The notes beneath the pieces are model-generated. The model made no database searches, was not told the origin of the DNA, and saw only the letters and a program-made list of their open reading frames with translations. Below, in pieces: positions 24,342 through 32,166 of a stretch of 32,166 nucleotides of DNA. Both the position numbers and the translations under genes were made by a program. Within the stretch, counting starts at the first letter, position 1, and every line of letters starts with the position of its first letter. The DNA is from an uncultured Algibacter sp. Its GTDB lineage: Bacteria > Bacteroidota > Bacteroidia > Flavobacteriales > Flavobacteriaceae. The stretch spans positions 1 through 32,166 of the forward strand of contig CALKXS010000125.1 of assembly GCA_938003745.1 (NCBI GenBank), in the 5' to 3' direction.

Positions 24342-26768
24342 TTAATCTGATTTAATTCTATCTCTTTCTGATAAATTGATCTCTTTCTTTCTTCTATTCA
24401 ATCTATAATTACCAAACTTATAATTAAAACCAAAAGTAAACATCCTATTTTCTAGTTGAGAATTAAACATGATATCCTGATTAGCATACTTAGTTCTAGT
24501 GTTAAAATTTTTTCTATTCAAAATATCTGTAATACCAACACTAAAAGACGCTCTATTATTCCACAATATCTTTTTAAGTTCTATATCTAGAGTACAAGTC
24601 GTACTTATATTAGTAGGACCTAGTATATAGGCTGAAATATAAGTGAATGATAAATTCGTAGTAAAACTACTATCTTTCAAAAAAGAAAAATAATTAATCA
24701 CTTGTGAATAACTAGACCATTTACTATTAGTCAATAATTCATTATTACTTTCTAAAGCAAAAAATTGCTCTTCGTAAAAATAAATAGAAGACAAAACATA
24801 TAAATCCCATTTTTTCAAAAGATTAGTATATGTTGAGAAATCCAGACCGTATGAAATACTTTTATCTATATTGGTATTTATATATTTCAAGATGTTATTG
24901 TCATTATCTTGAAATGCTATTTGTATTGTAGGGTCATCTTCATGTCTATAGTATATTTCAAAAGTATATTTTTGCTTTAAATTATAACCAATTATAAAAG
25001 AATTATCTATTTGAGGCTTTAATTTAGGATCTCCAGTTAAGTAAGTGTTATCATTTAGAAAAAACTTAAAAGGATTTAACTGACGATATCTTGGTCTATT
25101 TATGTGCTTATTATAATTAAAGTACAACTCATTATTTTCGTTAAAATTACGAGATAAATGTACACTAGGAAAAAAATTAGAATAATAAGAATTATTAATT
25201 TGACTTGTAGAAATCGAATTTCCAGATATATTAGTATGTTCAATTCGTAAGCCCGTTTTTAAACTCCAGTCTTCCCAATCATTTGCATAACTTGCATAAC
25301 TTGCAAAATTTGATTCATCATATAAAAAAGTATCAGAATTTTCTAAATCATCTTCCTTTACATCATTATCATAAATAAATTGATTTAAAATACTTTGAGA
25401 ATTAATATTTGAAAATTTAATTCCTATTTCAAACAAAGCAGAATCGTTAAACGGCAGTTCGTAATCTAATTGCCCAGTATAAATATTAATCTTTTGACTT
25501 GTAAAGGTCTTAAATTTATTACTTCTAATTAAAGATTCATTAGGAAGAAAATAATCAGTATCAACATTTTGAAAATTTGAGAAATCATAATTTGTATTAT
25601 GAGCACTTATATAAAGTTTCTCTCCTTCATTTTTAAATTTATGAATATAATCAAGAGTAAAAGAAAAATTATTAATCTCATCAACAGCTTTATTGACAGT
25701 ATTAAATGTGGAATCAATATTTCCTATAGCATCAAAAATCTCTGTTATAGAGTGAATGTTTTTTTTTGTGCTTTTTCTTGGCGAAACGAGTAAATTAGTA
25801 GTGAAACCTAAATTGTTTCTATTATTTATTTCGTAGTCAATAGTACCATTAATATTTTGATTTGAAGATTCGTTAATTCTACTAGCTCTAGAATTCCAGT
25901 TTGATATTATTTTATTATTATTTATAAAATTAATAAACTCATCATTATGTCTAAATTCTTTTTTGGGGCTAATATTATAATTTAGATACGTACTCAGTTT
26001 TTTAGTTTTTAAAAAATGACCTGTACCAAAAGAGTACTTTGGGTATTCACGTCCTTGTTTATAATTCTCAAAAAAGCTACCATGATAGCCTACTATAATA
26101 TTTTTGCTTGTCACGATGTTTAAAACTGCACCTCCTTCAGCTTCATATTTTGCTGGTGGATTTGTTATAACTTCTATAGATTTAATATTATTTGCTGGTG
26201 TACTTTCTAATAATTGTTGAACTTCTTCTATAGACAAATGTACTTTCCTATCATTTATATAAGTCGTTGGTGTAGAGTTTTTCAAAGATATGTTTCCATT
26301 ATTGATTAATACTCCAGGAGTATGCTTTAAAACATCTAATACATTATTGTTAGATAACGTTGAATTTTCAACATTAAAAATAACACGGTCTACTAATCGT
26401 TTTATTGTTGGACGTTTAGCAACTACGGTTACTCCATCCAATTCTTCTGTAGCTTCCTTAAGTGTTATAATTTCTAAATCGAAATCTCTATCTAGATTTA
26501 TTCTTGATGAATAAGATTCAAAACCTAAAAAACTAATTTTAAAAATATAGTCTCCTGGTTTTATTTTGTCAAGAGTAAACTTCCCAAAATCGTCAGTTAT
26601 TGTACCTTTTATAATGCTAGTATCATCTAAATCAATCAAAACAGCATTAGCAAAGCCTATAGGTTGGTTATTTCCATCTTGAAGAACTCCTTTTACATTA
26701 TAGGTTTGTGAATAACAAAACGATGAAAAAAGGAATAAAATAAAATAAGATAAGTGTTTAATTTTCAT
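24342..26768 (-). CDS. TonB-dependent receptor / outer membrane beta-barrel protein
   Basis: This 808-residue outer membrane protein has a signal peptide (1-20, ending FCYSQ) and a CarboxypepD_reg-like domain (about 22-105; VKGVLQDGNNQPIGFANAVL, GDYIFKISFLGFE). A plug domain follows (about 110-220; LDVLKHTPGVLINNG, NIKSIEVITNPPAKYEAEGGAVLNI), then a long 22-strand-type barrel to the C-terminus (FGFNYKFGNYRLNRR). It belongs to the outer-membrane beta-barrel group rather than the SusC type, since no SusD partner is nearby. The ligand cannot be inferred. TATTTTTG at 26793-26786 (minus) matches the -7 element 18 bases before the ATG. It appears monocistronic. Confidence 0.9.
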   Translation of the reverse strand: MKIKHLSYFILFLFSSFCYSQTYNVKGVLQDGNNQPIGFANAVLIDLDDTSIIKGTITDDFGKFTLDKIKPGDYIFKISFLGFESYSSRINLDRDFDLEIITLKEATEELDGVTVVAKRPTIKRLVDRVIFNVENSTLSNNNVLDVLKHTPGVLINNGNISLKNSTPTTYINDRKVHLSIEEVQQLLESTPANNIKSIEVITNPPAKYEAEGGAVLNIVTSKNIIVGYHGSFFENYKQGREYPKYSFGTGHFLKTKKLSTYLNYNISPKKEFRHNDEFINFINNNKIISNWNSRASRINESSNQNINGTIDYEINNRNNLGFTTNLLVSPRKSTKKNIHSITEIFDAIGNIDSTFNTVNKAVDEINNFSFTLDYIHKFKNEGEKLYISAHNTNYDFSNFQNVDTDYFLPNESLIRSNKFKTFTSQKINIYTGQLDYELPFNDSALFEIGIKFSNINSQSILNQFIYDNDVKEDDLENSDTFLYDESNFASYASYANDWEDWSLKTGLRIEHTNISGNSISTSQINNSYYSNFFPSVHLSRNFNENNELYFNYNKHINRPRYRQLNPFKFFLNDNTYLTGDPKLKPQIDNSFIIGYNLKQKYTFEIYYRHEDDPTIQIAFQDNDNNILKYINTNIDKSISYGLDFSTYTNLLKKWDLYVLSSIYFYEEQFFALESNNELLTNSKWSSYSQVINYFSFLKDSSFTTNLSFTYISAYILGPTNISTTCTLDIELKKILWNNRASFSVGITDILNRKNFNTRTKYANQDIMFNSQLENRMFTFGFNYKFGNYRLNRRKKEINLSERDRIKSD

Positions 26769-26933
26769 ATATAAAGTCGTACTAACAAAAATAAAATATT
26801 TAAACTGAAATACAGTACGTTTTAACCATATTATCGATGAAATGATACCTTACACTTTTCAATAAACAGATTTTATAATTAAAAATGATTTTAAAAAATT
26901 GAAAAAATATTCGTAATTTGAATTTTAATAAAA

Positions 26934-28142
26934 ATGCAAAGCATGTCCGAATCATTATCCCCTTTTACGAAAGAACAACTATTACCTCAGGAAGAAAAGC
27001 TAGAAGTTTTTAAACGTAAAGGAGAATTATATATTGGTATTCCTAAAGAAACTGATTATCAAGAAAAACGAGTTTGTTTAACACCCGATGCTGTTTCTGC
27101 GTTAGTAAGTAACGGACACAAAGTTCTTTTAGAGTCTGGTGCTGGAGAAGGCGCAAGTTTTAGTGATAAAGATTATAGTGAAGCAGGAGCAAAAATAACA
27201 AAAGATACTGCTAAGGTTTTTGCTTGCCCAATGATATTAAAAGTTGAACCTCCAAGCATTGAGCAAATCAAATTAATAAACCCCCAAGCTATTTTAATTT
27301 CGGCTTTGCAGATAAAAACACAATGCAAAAAGTACTTTGAAACTTTAGCTGCCAAAAGAGTAACTGCTCTAGCTTTTGAATTTATTAGAGATGATGATGG
27401 TTCTTACCCTGCTGTTAGATCTTTAAGTGAAATCGCAGGTACCGCATCTGTTTTAATTGCATCTGAATTATTATCAAACAACAAAGAAAGCAACGGACTT
27501 ATGTTAGGAAACATTAGTGGCGTCCCTCCTATCGAGGTTGTTATTATTGGCGCTGGAACTGTTAGCGAATTTGCTTCTAGAAGCGCTATTGGTTTAGGTG
27601 CTAATGTGAAAATATTTGATAATTCTATAACCAAACTTAGGCGAATACAAACCAATTTGGGTAGACCACTTTATACATCTACCATTCAGCCAAAAAACTT
27701 AACAAAAGCATTAAAACGTTGCGATGTTGTTATTGGAGCTGTTAGAGGAACTAATAGATCTCCTGTTGTAATTTCTGAATCTATGGTTGAAAATATGAAA
27801 AAACGTTCTATAATTATAGACGTAAGCATAGACATGGGAGGATGTTTTGAAACAAGTGAAGTTACTTCTCATGACAAGCCAACATTTATTAAACATGGTG
27901 TTATACATTATTGTGTTCCAAATATACCGGCCAGATACTCTCGTACTGCCTCTGTTTCTTTAAGTAATATTTTCACCCCTTATTTACTAAAAATTGCTGA
28001 AGATGGCGGTTTAGAAAATTCTTTAAGATTTGATAAAGGATTAAAAAATGGTTTGTACTTTTACCACGGTATATTAACCAGTAAACCTGTTGCAGATTGG
28101 TTTGATTTAGATTGTAGTGATATTAATTTGCTTATTTTTTAA
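26934..28142 (+). CDS. ald: Alanine dehydrogenase
   Basis: The protein interconverts L-alanine and pyruvate plus ammonia with NAD(H). The 402 residues show the AlaDH/PNT N-terminal domain (about 35-170; GIPKETDYQEKRVCLTPDAV) and the NAD-binding Rossmann domain (about 175-330; VVIIGAGTVSEFASRSAIGLGA). The region DVSIDMGGCFETSE and VPNIPARYSRTAS is typical of the family. The N-terminal extension of about 30 residues before the conserved GELYIGIPKE is usual in Flavobacteriia. Transhydrogenase alpha is the main alternative, but the C-terminal pattern fits alanine dehydrogenase better. The DUF4258-like gene begins 37 bases downstream. Confidence 0.9.
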   Translation: MQSMSESLSPFTKEQLLPQEEKLEVFKRKGELYIGIPKETDYQEKRVCLTPDAVSALVSNGHKVLLESGAGEGASFSDKDYSEAGAKITKDTAKVFACPMILKVEPPSIEQIKLINPQAILISALQIKTQCKKYFETLAAKRVTALAFEFIRDDDGSYPAVRSLSEIAGTASVLIASELLSNNKESNGLMLGNISGVPPIEVVIIGAGTVSEFASRSAIGLGANVKIFDNSITKLRRIQTNLGRPLYTSTIQPKNLTKALKRCDVVIGAVRGTNRSPVVISESMVENMKKRSIIIDVSIDMGGCFETSEVTSHDKPTFIKHGVIHYCVPNIPARYSRTASVSLSNIFTPYLLKIAEDGGLENSLRFDKGLKNGLYFYHGILTSKPVADWFDLDCSDINLLIF

Positions 28143-28179
28143 ATTATCTAATTGCAACCTGGTTTCACAAAAACTTTAC

Positions 28180-28551
28180 ATGAAATTAATACAACGCATT
28201 GGCTATTATTTAGGAGGTTTTTCAATTGGACTCATTATTTTGGCTTTCTTTCTTAATGAAAAAAAAACATCTTGTAGTTACGGTCCTGACGCTAGAGTTT
28301 TAAAGAACATAAATTCAAAAAAAATTATTTATAGTGATTTATTTCAAAAAGAAATAGATTCTAAAAATATTGATACAACTGCTATTTCGTATATACTAAA
28401 AAAAGGAGATATTGATTTTTCTAAAAGTGACACGCGTAAAAAACCTTGTGGTTTTTATAATTTACAAGCGCAATATAATGAGGGAAATATTGTTTTAATT
28501 ATTGAAAATTGTGATAGTATAGCAACAATTCTTAATATGTTTTCTGAATAA
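28180..28551 (+). CDS. Small membrane-anchored DUF4258-like protein
   Basis: I start this gene at the ATG at 28180 (123 residues; MKLIQRIGYYLGG). An in-frame ATG at 28117 lies inside ald and would add an unlikely leader. The protein has one N-terminal membrane helix (about 8-24), a Cys-containing segment KTSCSYGPDARVLKNI, and a C-terminal part with KKPCGFYNL and NIVLIIENCDS. The order is like DUF4258 proteins that follow alanine dehydrogenase in this group, from memory. Its stop overlaps the sugar transferase start by one base (TAATG), so the two are probably translationally coupled. Function unknown. Confidence 0.75.
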   Translation: MKLIQRIGYYLGGFSIGLIILAFFLNEKKTSCSYGPDARVLKNINSKKIIYSDLFQKEIDSKNIDTTAISYILKKGDIDFSKSDTRKKPCGFYNLQAQYNEGNIVLIIENCDSIATILNMFSE

Positions 28552-29144
28552 TGATTAAACGTGGTTTCGATTTTGTTTTTGCTTTAATCGGACTTCTTAT
28601 TGTTTCACCTATACTTTTAGGTATAGCAATTTTAATCAAAATAGATTCTAAAGGCTCCATATTTTTTATTCAAAATAGAGTTGGTAAAAACAATGAAGAT
28701 TTTAATATTTTCAAATTTAGAACGATGCATATTAAATCTGAAGAAAACGGACTACTAACTATAGGAAATAAAGATTCTAGAGTTACAAAAGTTGGATATT
28801 TTTTAAGACGATATAAAATTGATGAATTCCCTCAACTTTTAAATGTTTTAATAGGTAATATGAGTTTTGTTGGCCCTAGACCAGAACTGAGATATTATGT
28901 TAATTACTATAATAAAGAAGATTTAATAATATTATCTGTAAAACCTGGAATAACAGGCTTAGCATCTTTAGAATACAGAAACGAAGTAGAATTATTAAAA
29001 AAATCTGATAATCCTGACGAATATTATATTAAAACTATCATTCCAGATAAGTTGAATTATAATAAAATGTATATTAAAAATAGAAACCTTTTTTTAGATT
29101 TGAAACTTATTCTTTCTACAATAAAAAAAGTGTTATTAAAATAA
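28551..29144 (+). CDS. Sugar transferase (initiating phosphoglycosyltransferase)
   Basis: The 197-residue monotopic enzyme transfers a sugar phosphate from a UDP-sugar to undecaprenyl phosphate and so starts an exopolysaccharide, capsule or glycan repeat unit. It has a re-entrant hydrophobic N-terminus (about 5-28), then the family motifs KGSIFFIQNRVGKN, FKFRTM, GYFLRRYKIDEFPQLLNVL, MSFVGPRPE and KPGITGLASLEYRNE. Asp-Glu in KIDEFPQ and Arg in GPRPE are the catalytic and phosphate-binding residues of the family. It lacks the long N-terminal membrane domain of WcaJ and is the small PglC-like form. No other glycosylation gene is nearby; the downstream kilobase is decayed. Confidence 0.9.
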   Translation: MIKRGFDFVFALIGLLIVSPILLGIAILIKIDSKGSIFFIQNRVGKNNEDFNIFKFRTMHIKSEENGLLTIGNKDSRVTKVGYFLRRYKIDEFPQLLNVLIGNMSFVGPRPELRYYVNYYNKEDLIILSVKPGITGLASLEYRNEVELLKKSDNPDEYYIKTIIPDKLNYNKMYIKNRNLFLDLKLILSTIKKVLLK

Positions 29145-29300
29145 TTCTATTTTGATAACATCTTAGATTCAAGTCATAAACGTAACAGCTTTATCTATTA
29201 TAAAAAAAGCTTTTCGCACTTTTTCATTTAGCTCAAACAAAATGAAAAGCTCGGGAAGAAGGGAAACACTATCAAAAAAGAAGACTGTTGCATTATATGA
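29145..29300 (+). other. Gap with weak hairpin after the sugar transferase
   Basis: AGCTTTTC and GAAAAGCT can pair at long distance (about 29208-29250), but no T-run follows. A short frame MKSSGRRETLSKK (starting near 29241) could be the remnant of the DUF1501 gene start, since those proteins often begin with an S-R-R-x-F-L motif. This is only a suggestion. Confidence 0.25.
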
Positions 29301-30139
29301 CTTGAAGTCACCAATCCTAAAATGAAACAGAATGATGTTTTACAAATTAATCCAAATACAAGTAATGGGTAGAGCGTTTGGGTTATATCCATCAATGCTA
29401 GACATACAACAATTATTTGAAAATGGAAATTTAGATTTCCTATCTAATTTTGGTACGCTTATAGAGCCATCAACCAAAAAAGATATTAAAGATAAAGCTA
29501 TAAAAACACCACTTAGTTTATTTTCTCATTCAGACCAAGTATAGCAATGGTAAACTGGAAAAACTAACGAACGTTCTAATATTGGTTTGAGAGGTGAAAT
29601 TGTAGATTTAGTACAGTCTACAAACTCAAATCAAGACATGTCAGTGAATATTTCTCTTAGAGGAAGCAACACTTTTCAACGTGGCGATAAAATTATTCCC
29701 TAATATTATAAGAAATGAAGGTGTAGCGTTGCTATTAGAGTCTTGGTGGTAAGAACCTTTTTAACAAGCTAAAAATAGATGTTTTATATTCTATGTTAGA
29801 AGGAAATTATCAAGATATTTTAAAAAAGACGTATAAAAACACAATTAAATATTCAAATAAAACAATGATTTAGCAGAATAACTTAGAATGGTTAGAAAAC
29901 AATAACATTAAGAGATACGCTTGATTTTTAAAGACAAATATTTTTGTGGAAATTGATGGTTGAAATAAAACTTAAGAGATAGTGCTATTATGCCTACTAT
30001 ATTTGCAGATACCTATATGGCAGAGTTAGCACTTTGATTTAGAGTATCACCTTCAGAATTGAATACTATTCTTCCAAATTTATCTAATTTTCATGATACA
30101 ACTAACGGAACAGCTCCAATAGGTTTTATAAACATGTGA
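29301..30139 (+). pseudogene. Decayed DUF1501 gene
   Basis: Recognisable DUF1501 pieces in order are NDVLQINPNTSNG, RAFGLYPSMLDIQQLFENGN, FLSNFGTLIEPSTKK, LSLFSHSDQV, SNIGLRGEIVDLVQSTNS, MSVNISLRGSNTFQRGDK, LKIDVLYSMLEGNYQDI and SPSELNTILPNLSNF. Breaks are a frameshift near 29366-29370 and in-frame stops at 29542-29544 (TAG where CAG is expected) and 29551-29553 (TAA where CAA is expected). A later TGA replaces an expected Trp codon in LAL*F, and there is loss between blocks. DUF1501 proteins are exported and usually sit beside DUF1800 genes. The remains are clear; the gene cannot make a normal product. Confidence 0.85.
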
Positions 30140-30141
30140 TA

Positions 30142-30236
30142 ATGAAAAAATGCACCTATTTACATTACTCGTTTTGGCTTTAAGTTTACAATTTATAAAA
30201 GCTCAATGCTGCCAAGACAGACATAGTACTAACTAG
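30142..30236 (+). pseudogene. Signal-peptide remnant of the gene next to DUF1501
   Basis: Right after the DUF1501 end, ATG AAA AAA is followed, one base out of frame, by MHLFTLLVLALSLQFIKAQ, a classical signal peptide ending in A-Q. About nine more residues and a stop codon follow. In related genomes a secreted protein follows DUF1501, often with a type IX sorting domain. Only the start seems left here. A short genuine peptide is possible but unlikely. Confidence 0.5.
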
Positions 30237-30360
30237 TATGATGGCTGATCATTTTCACCTAAAATAAATATTACTTAGCAATAGCTTAACCACTTAAAGA
30301 AAAGTTTAACAGTATCTAGTTAATTTAGTACATTTACAACCTATCAAATTATAAAATAAT

Positions 30361-31179
30361 ATGTCTGTAGCAAAAAAAGAATACAAGCGCGTTACCGTAA
30401 AAACATTGATTGATATGAAAGCCAATGGCGAAAAAATATCAATGTTAACTGCATACGATTATACCATGGCAAAAATTGTTGATGGTTCAGGTATAGACGT
30501 CATTCTTGTTGGTGATTCTGCTAGTAATGTTATGGCAGGACATGAAACAACATTACCAATTACTTTAGATCAAATGATTTATCATGCCTCTTCTGTTATA
30601 AGAGCTATTGATAGATGTTTAGTAGTTGTAGATTTACCTTTTGGTAATTACCAAAGTGATCCTAAAGAGGCACTTCGTTCTGCTATTAGAATCATGAAAG
30701 AAAGTGGTGCACACTCTGTTAAATTAGAAGGTGGTAAAGAAATAAAAGAATCTATTAAGCGTATCCTAAATGCTGGTATTCCTGTTATGGGACATTTAGG
30801 GTTAACGCCACAATCTATATATAAATTTGGTACTTATACAGTAAGAGCTAAAGAGGAAGAAGAAGCAGAACGTCTTATTAAAGATGCGAAAATGCTAGAA
30901 AAAGTTGGCTGTTTTGCTATTGTTTTAGAAAAAATACCAGCAGCTCTTGCCAAACAAGTTGCAGAAAGTGTTAGTATTCCTATTATTGGTATAGGCGCTG
31001 GTAATAATGTTGATGGACAAGTACTTGTTTTACATGATATGCTAGGAATGACTCATGAATTTAATCCTAGATTTTTACGTAGATATTTAACGCTGTATGA
31101 AGATATGACAACTGCTATTTCTCAATATGTTGATGATGTAAAAACAAGAGATTTCCCTAATGATAATGAGCAGTATTAA
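30361..31179 (+). CDS. panB: 3-methyl-2-oxobutanoate hydroxymethyltransferase
   Basis: PanB adds a hydroxymethyl group from methylene-tetrahydrofolate to alpha-ketoisovalerate to form ketopantoate, the first committed step of pantothenate (coenzyme A) synthesis. The 272-residue barrel shows the Mg ligands D52 (LVGDSAS), D91 ([10 protein letters not shown]) and E123 (VKLEGG), and the catalytic E190 (VLEKIPAAL). The [21 protein letters not shown] signature region (about 212-233) is intact. No panC or panD is in the window. The RluA-family gene follows after 28 bases and may be co-transcribed. Confidence 0.96.
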   Translation: MSVAKKEYKRVTVKTLIDMKANGEKISMLTAYDYTMAKIVDGSGIDVILVGDSASNVMAGHETTLPITLDQMIYHASSVIRAIDRCLVVVDLPFGNYQSDPKEALRSAIRIMKESGAHSVKLEGGKEIKESIKRILNAGIPVMGHLGLTPQSIYKFGTYTVRAKEEEEAERLIKDAKMLEKVGCFAIVLEKIPAALAKQVAESVSIPIIGIGAGNNVDGQVLVLHDMLGMTHEFNPRFLRRYLTLYEDMTTAISQYVDDVKTRDFPNDNEQY

Positions 31180-31194
31180 TAGTTGTTAGTGAAA

Positions 31195-31210
31195 ATTCGT
31201 GTAATTCGTG
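31195..31210 (+). repeat. ATTCGTG tandem direct repeat at the RluA-family gene start
   Basis: ATTCGTG occurs at 31195-31201 and 31204-31210, preceded by TTAGTGAAA. Phrases of this kind recur in intergenic DNA of many Bacteroidota (from memory). It supplies the GTG start of the following gene. Confidence 0.4.
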
Positions 31211-31909
31211 TCAAAAAAAATTATTTCCAATAAAAGCAACCTTCAAGTCTTATTTGAAGACAATCACATTATTGTCGTAAACAAGCGTGCAGGTGATATT
31301 GTTCAAGGTGATAAAACTAGAGACAAACCACTTAGCGATGTTGTTAAGGAATATATTGCCGAAAAATATAATAAACCAGGAAATGTATATTTAGGAGTAG
31401 TACATAGGTTAGACAGACCAACTACTGGCGTTGTAATTTTTTCCAAAACGAGCAAAGCATTGCCTAGACTTAATAAATTGTTTGCAGATAAAGAAGCAAA
31501 AAAAAACTATTGGGCAGTTGTAAAAAACAAACCAACTAAGGGAAATGGCACATTAATTCATTGGCTGAAAAAAAATCCTAAGAATAATAAATCTACACCA
31601 TACCCTAAAGAAATAAAAGAAAGCAAAAAAGCTATCCTTCATTATAAAGTATTAAAAAGTCTAAACAATTACCATCTTTTAGAGATTAACTTAGAAACGG
31701 GTAGACATCATCAAATTAGAACACAATTATCTTCTATTGGAAGTCCTATAAAAGGTGATCTAAAATATGGCTTTAACAGAAGTAACCCAGATGCTAGTAT
31801 ACATTTGCATGCCAGACATATTTCATTTATTCATCCTGTAAAAAAAGAACCAATTAATATTACAGCGCCACCTCCTAGCGATGCTATATGGGATGCATGT
31901 TTAGATTAA
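31208..31909 (+). CDS. RluA-family pseudouridine synthase
   Basis: This 233-residue enzyme isomerises specific uridines in rRNA or tRNA. It has the RluA catalytic motif HRLDRPTTG with nucleophile D69, NYWAVVKNKP near 100, and the RHHQIRTQLSSIGSPIKGDLKYG block near 175-200. There is no N-terminal S4 domain, so it is the short type. The start is GTG at 31208; no in-frame ATG exists before the conserved region. That GTG lies in the second copy of an ATTCGTG direct repeat. The target RNA is not known from sequence. Confidence 0.93.
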   Translation: MSKKIISNKSNLQVLFEDNHIIVVNKRAGDIVQGDKTRDKPLSDVVKEYIAEKYNKPGNVYLGVVHRLDRPTTGVVIFSKTSKALPRLNKLFADKEAKKNYWAVVKNKPTKGNGTLIHWLKKNPKNNKSTPYPKEIKESKKAILHYKVLKSLNNYHLLEINLETGRHHQIRTQLSSIGSPIKGDLKYGFNRSNPDASIHLHARHISFIHPVKKEPINITAPPPSDAIWDACLD

Positions 31910-32027
31910 TTCATTATATTTAATAAAAAATATATTGAAAACTGTTACCGAAATTCTTAATGATCAGCGTGCTTATTTGCTCTATTCAATAACTTAACGC
32001 AACAAATCAAAATTATAGATTTGTAAA

Positions 32028-32166
32028 ATGAGTAAAATAAAACATCGAAAATTATCTCTTAAAGAAAGAATCATCATAGAGACTTTATTAAAGGAAAATA
32101 AGACCCAATCTCACATCGCTAAAACTCTTTCTAGAGCAAGGTCTACAATATCCAGAGAATTAAAAA
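32028..32166 (+). CDS. IS30-family transposase, N-terminal part (cut by window edge)
   Basis: The frame opens with MSKIKHRKLSLKERIIIE and continues through LLKENKTQSHIAKTL to STISREL at the edge. This is the helix-turn-helix N-terminus of IS30-type transposases, which use an H-x-A-x-x-L helix followed by a ST(I/V)SRE(L/I) recognition helix. The DDE domain is outside the window. The 100 bases upstream (from about 31935) probably hold the left terminal repeat, but its exact edge cannot be set without the other end. Confidence 0.85.
   Translation, partial: MSKIKHRKLSLKERIIIETLLKENKTQSHIAKTLSRARSTISRELK

Noticed and set aside
28117..28179. Longer start for the DUF4258-like protein inside the ald gene
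   Set aside because: The added 21 residues read from the end of ald and are unlike a membrane-protein start; MKLIQRIGYYLGG at 28180 is a typical one.
29332..29544. 70-codon ORF as an intact small gene
   Set aside because: It is an internal piece of the DUF1501 pseudogene; homologous sequence continues on both sides past a frameshift and a stop.

Overview
The window looks like chromosomal DNA of a member of the Flavobacteriaceae (phylum Bacteroidota). The evidence is low GC, an LpxC-FabZ fusion gene, a PorX-type response regulator with a PglZ domain, lipoprotein signals without an aspartate-rich context, a TonB-dependent receptor with a carboxypeptidase-regulatory-like N-terminus, and several upstream sites matching the Bacteroidota -7 promoter element TAnnTTTG. 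Both window edges cut insertion sequences: the C-terminal end of an IS1595/ISXO2-type transposase on the left and the N-terminal end of an IS30-type transposase on the right.

From about 0.6 to 8.7 kb, on the minus strand, lies a complete histidine biosynthesis operon in the order hisG-hisD-hisC-hisB-hisH-hisA-hisF-(membrane protein)-hisIE. It is headed by a classical his attenuator: a 17-residue leader peptide with three consecutive His codons, an intrinsic terminator, and a repeated TCAAGCG that can form a competing antiterminator. A small membrane-protein ORF lies antisense between hisH and hisA, and two related 65-bp repeats fill the hisH/hisB and hisD/hisG gaps.

From 8.8 to 12.5 kb (minus) is an apparent operon fabG - VWA-domain membrane protein - SPFH/prohibitin protein, ending in a strong terminator. 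Two lipoprotein genes follow in convergent orientation with a shared bidirectional terminator, then sucD (succinyl-CoA synthetase alpha). From 15.2 to 20.0 kb (minus) is a lipid A cluster read lpxD - lpxC/fabZ - lpxA - efp - lpxD paralogue, which makes the first acylation and deacetylation steps of lipid A and carries elongation factor P within it. An HD-domain phosphohydrolase follows.

From 21.4 kb the plus strand carries porX (type IX secretion regulator), tsaE (tRNA t6A synthesis), a tiny hydrophobic ORF overlapping a four-helix membrane protein, then a convergent TonB-dependent receptor (minus). After it come alanine dehydrogenase, a small DUF4258-like protein and an initiating sugar transferase. 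About 1 kb downstream of the sugar transferase is a decayed DUF1501 gene with in-frame nonsense mutations and frameshifts, plus the signal-peptide remnant of its neighbour. panB and an RluA-family pseudouridine synthase close the window before the IS30 fragment.

Most of the window is housekeeping. No CRISPR array, tRNA, rRNA or defence island was seen. The best regulatory signal is the his attenuator. The less explained items are the antisense small ORF in the his operon, the divergent second LpxD and the overlapping small ORF after tsaE.
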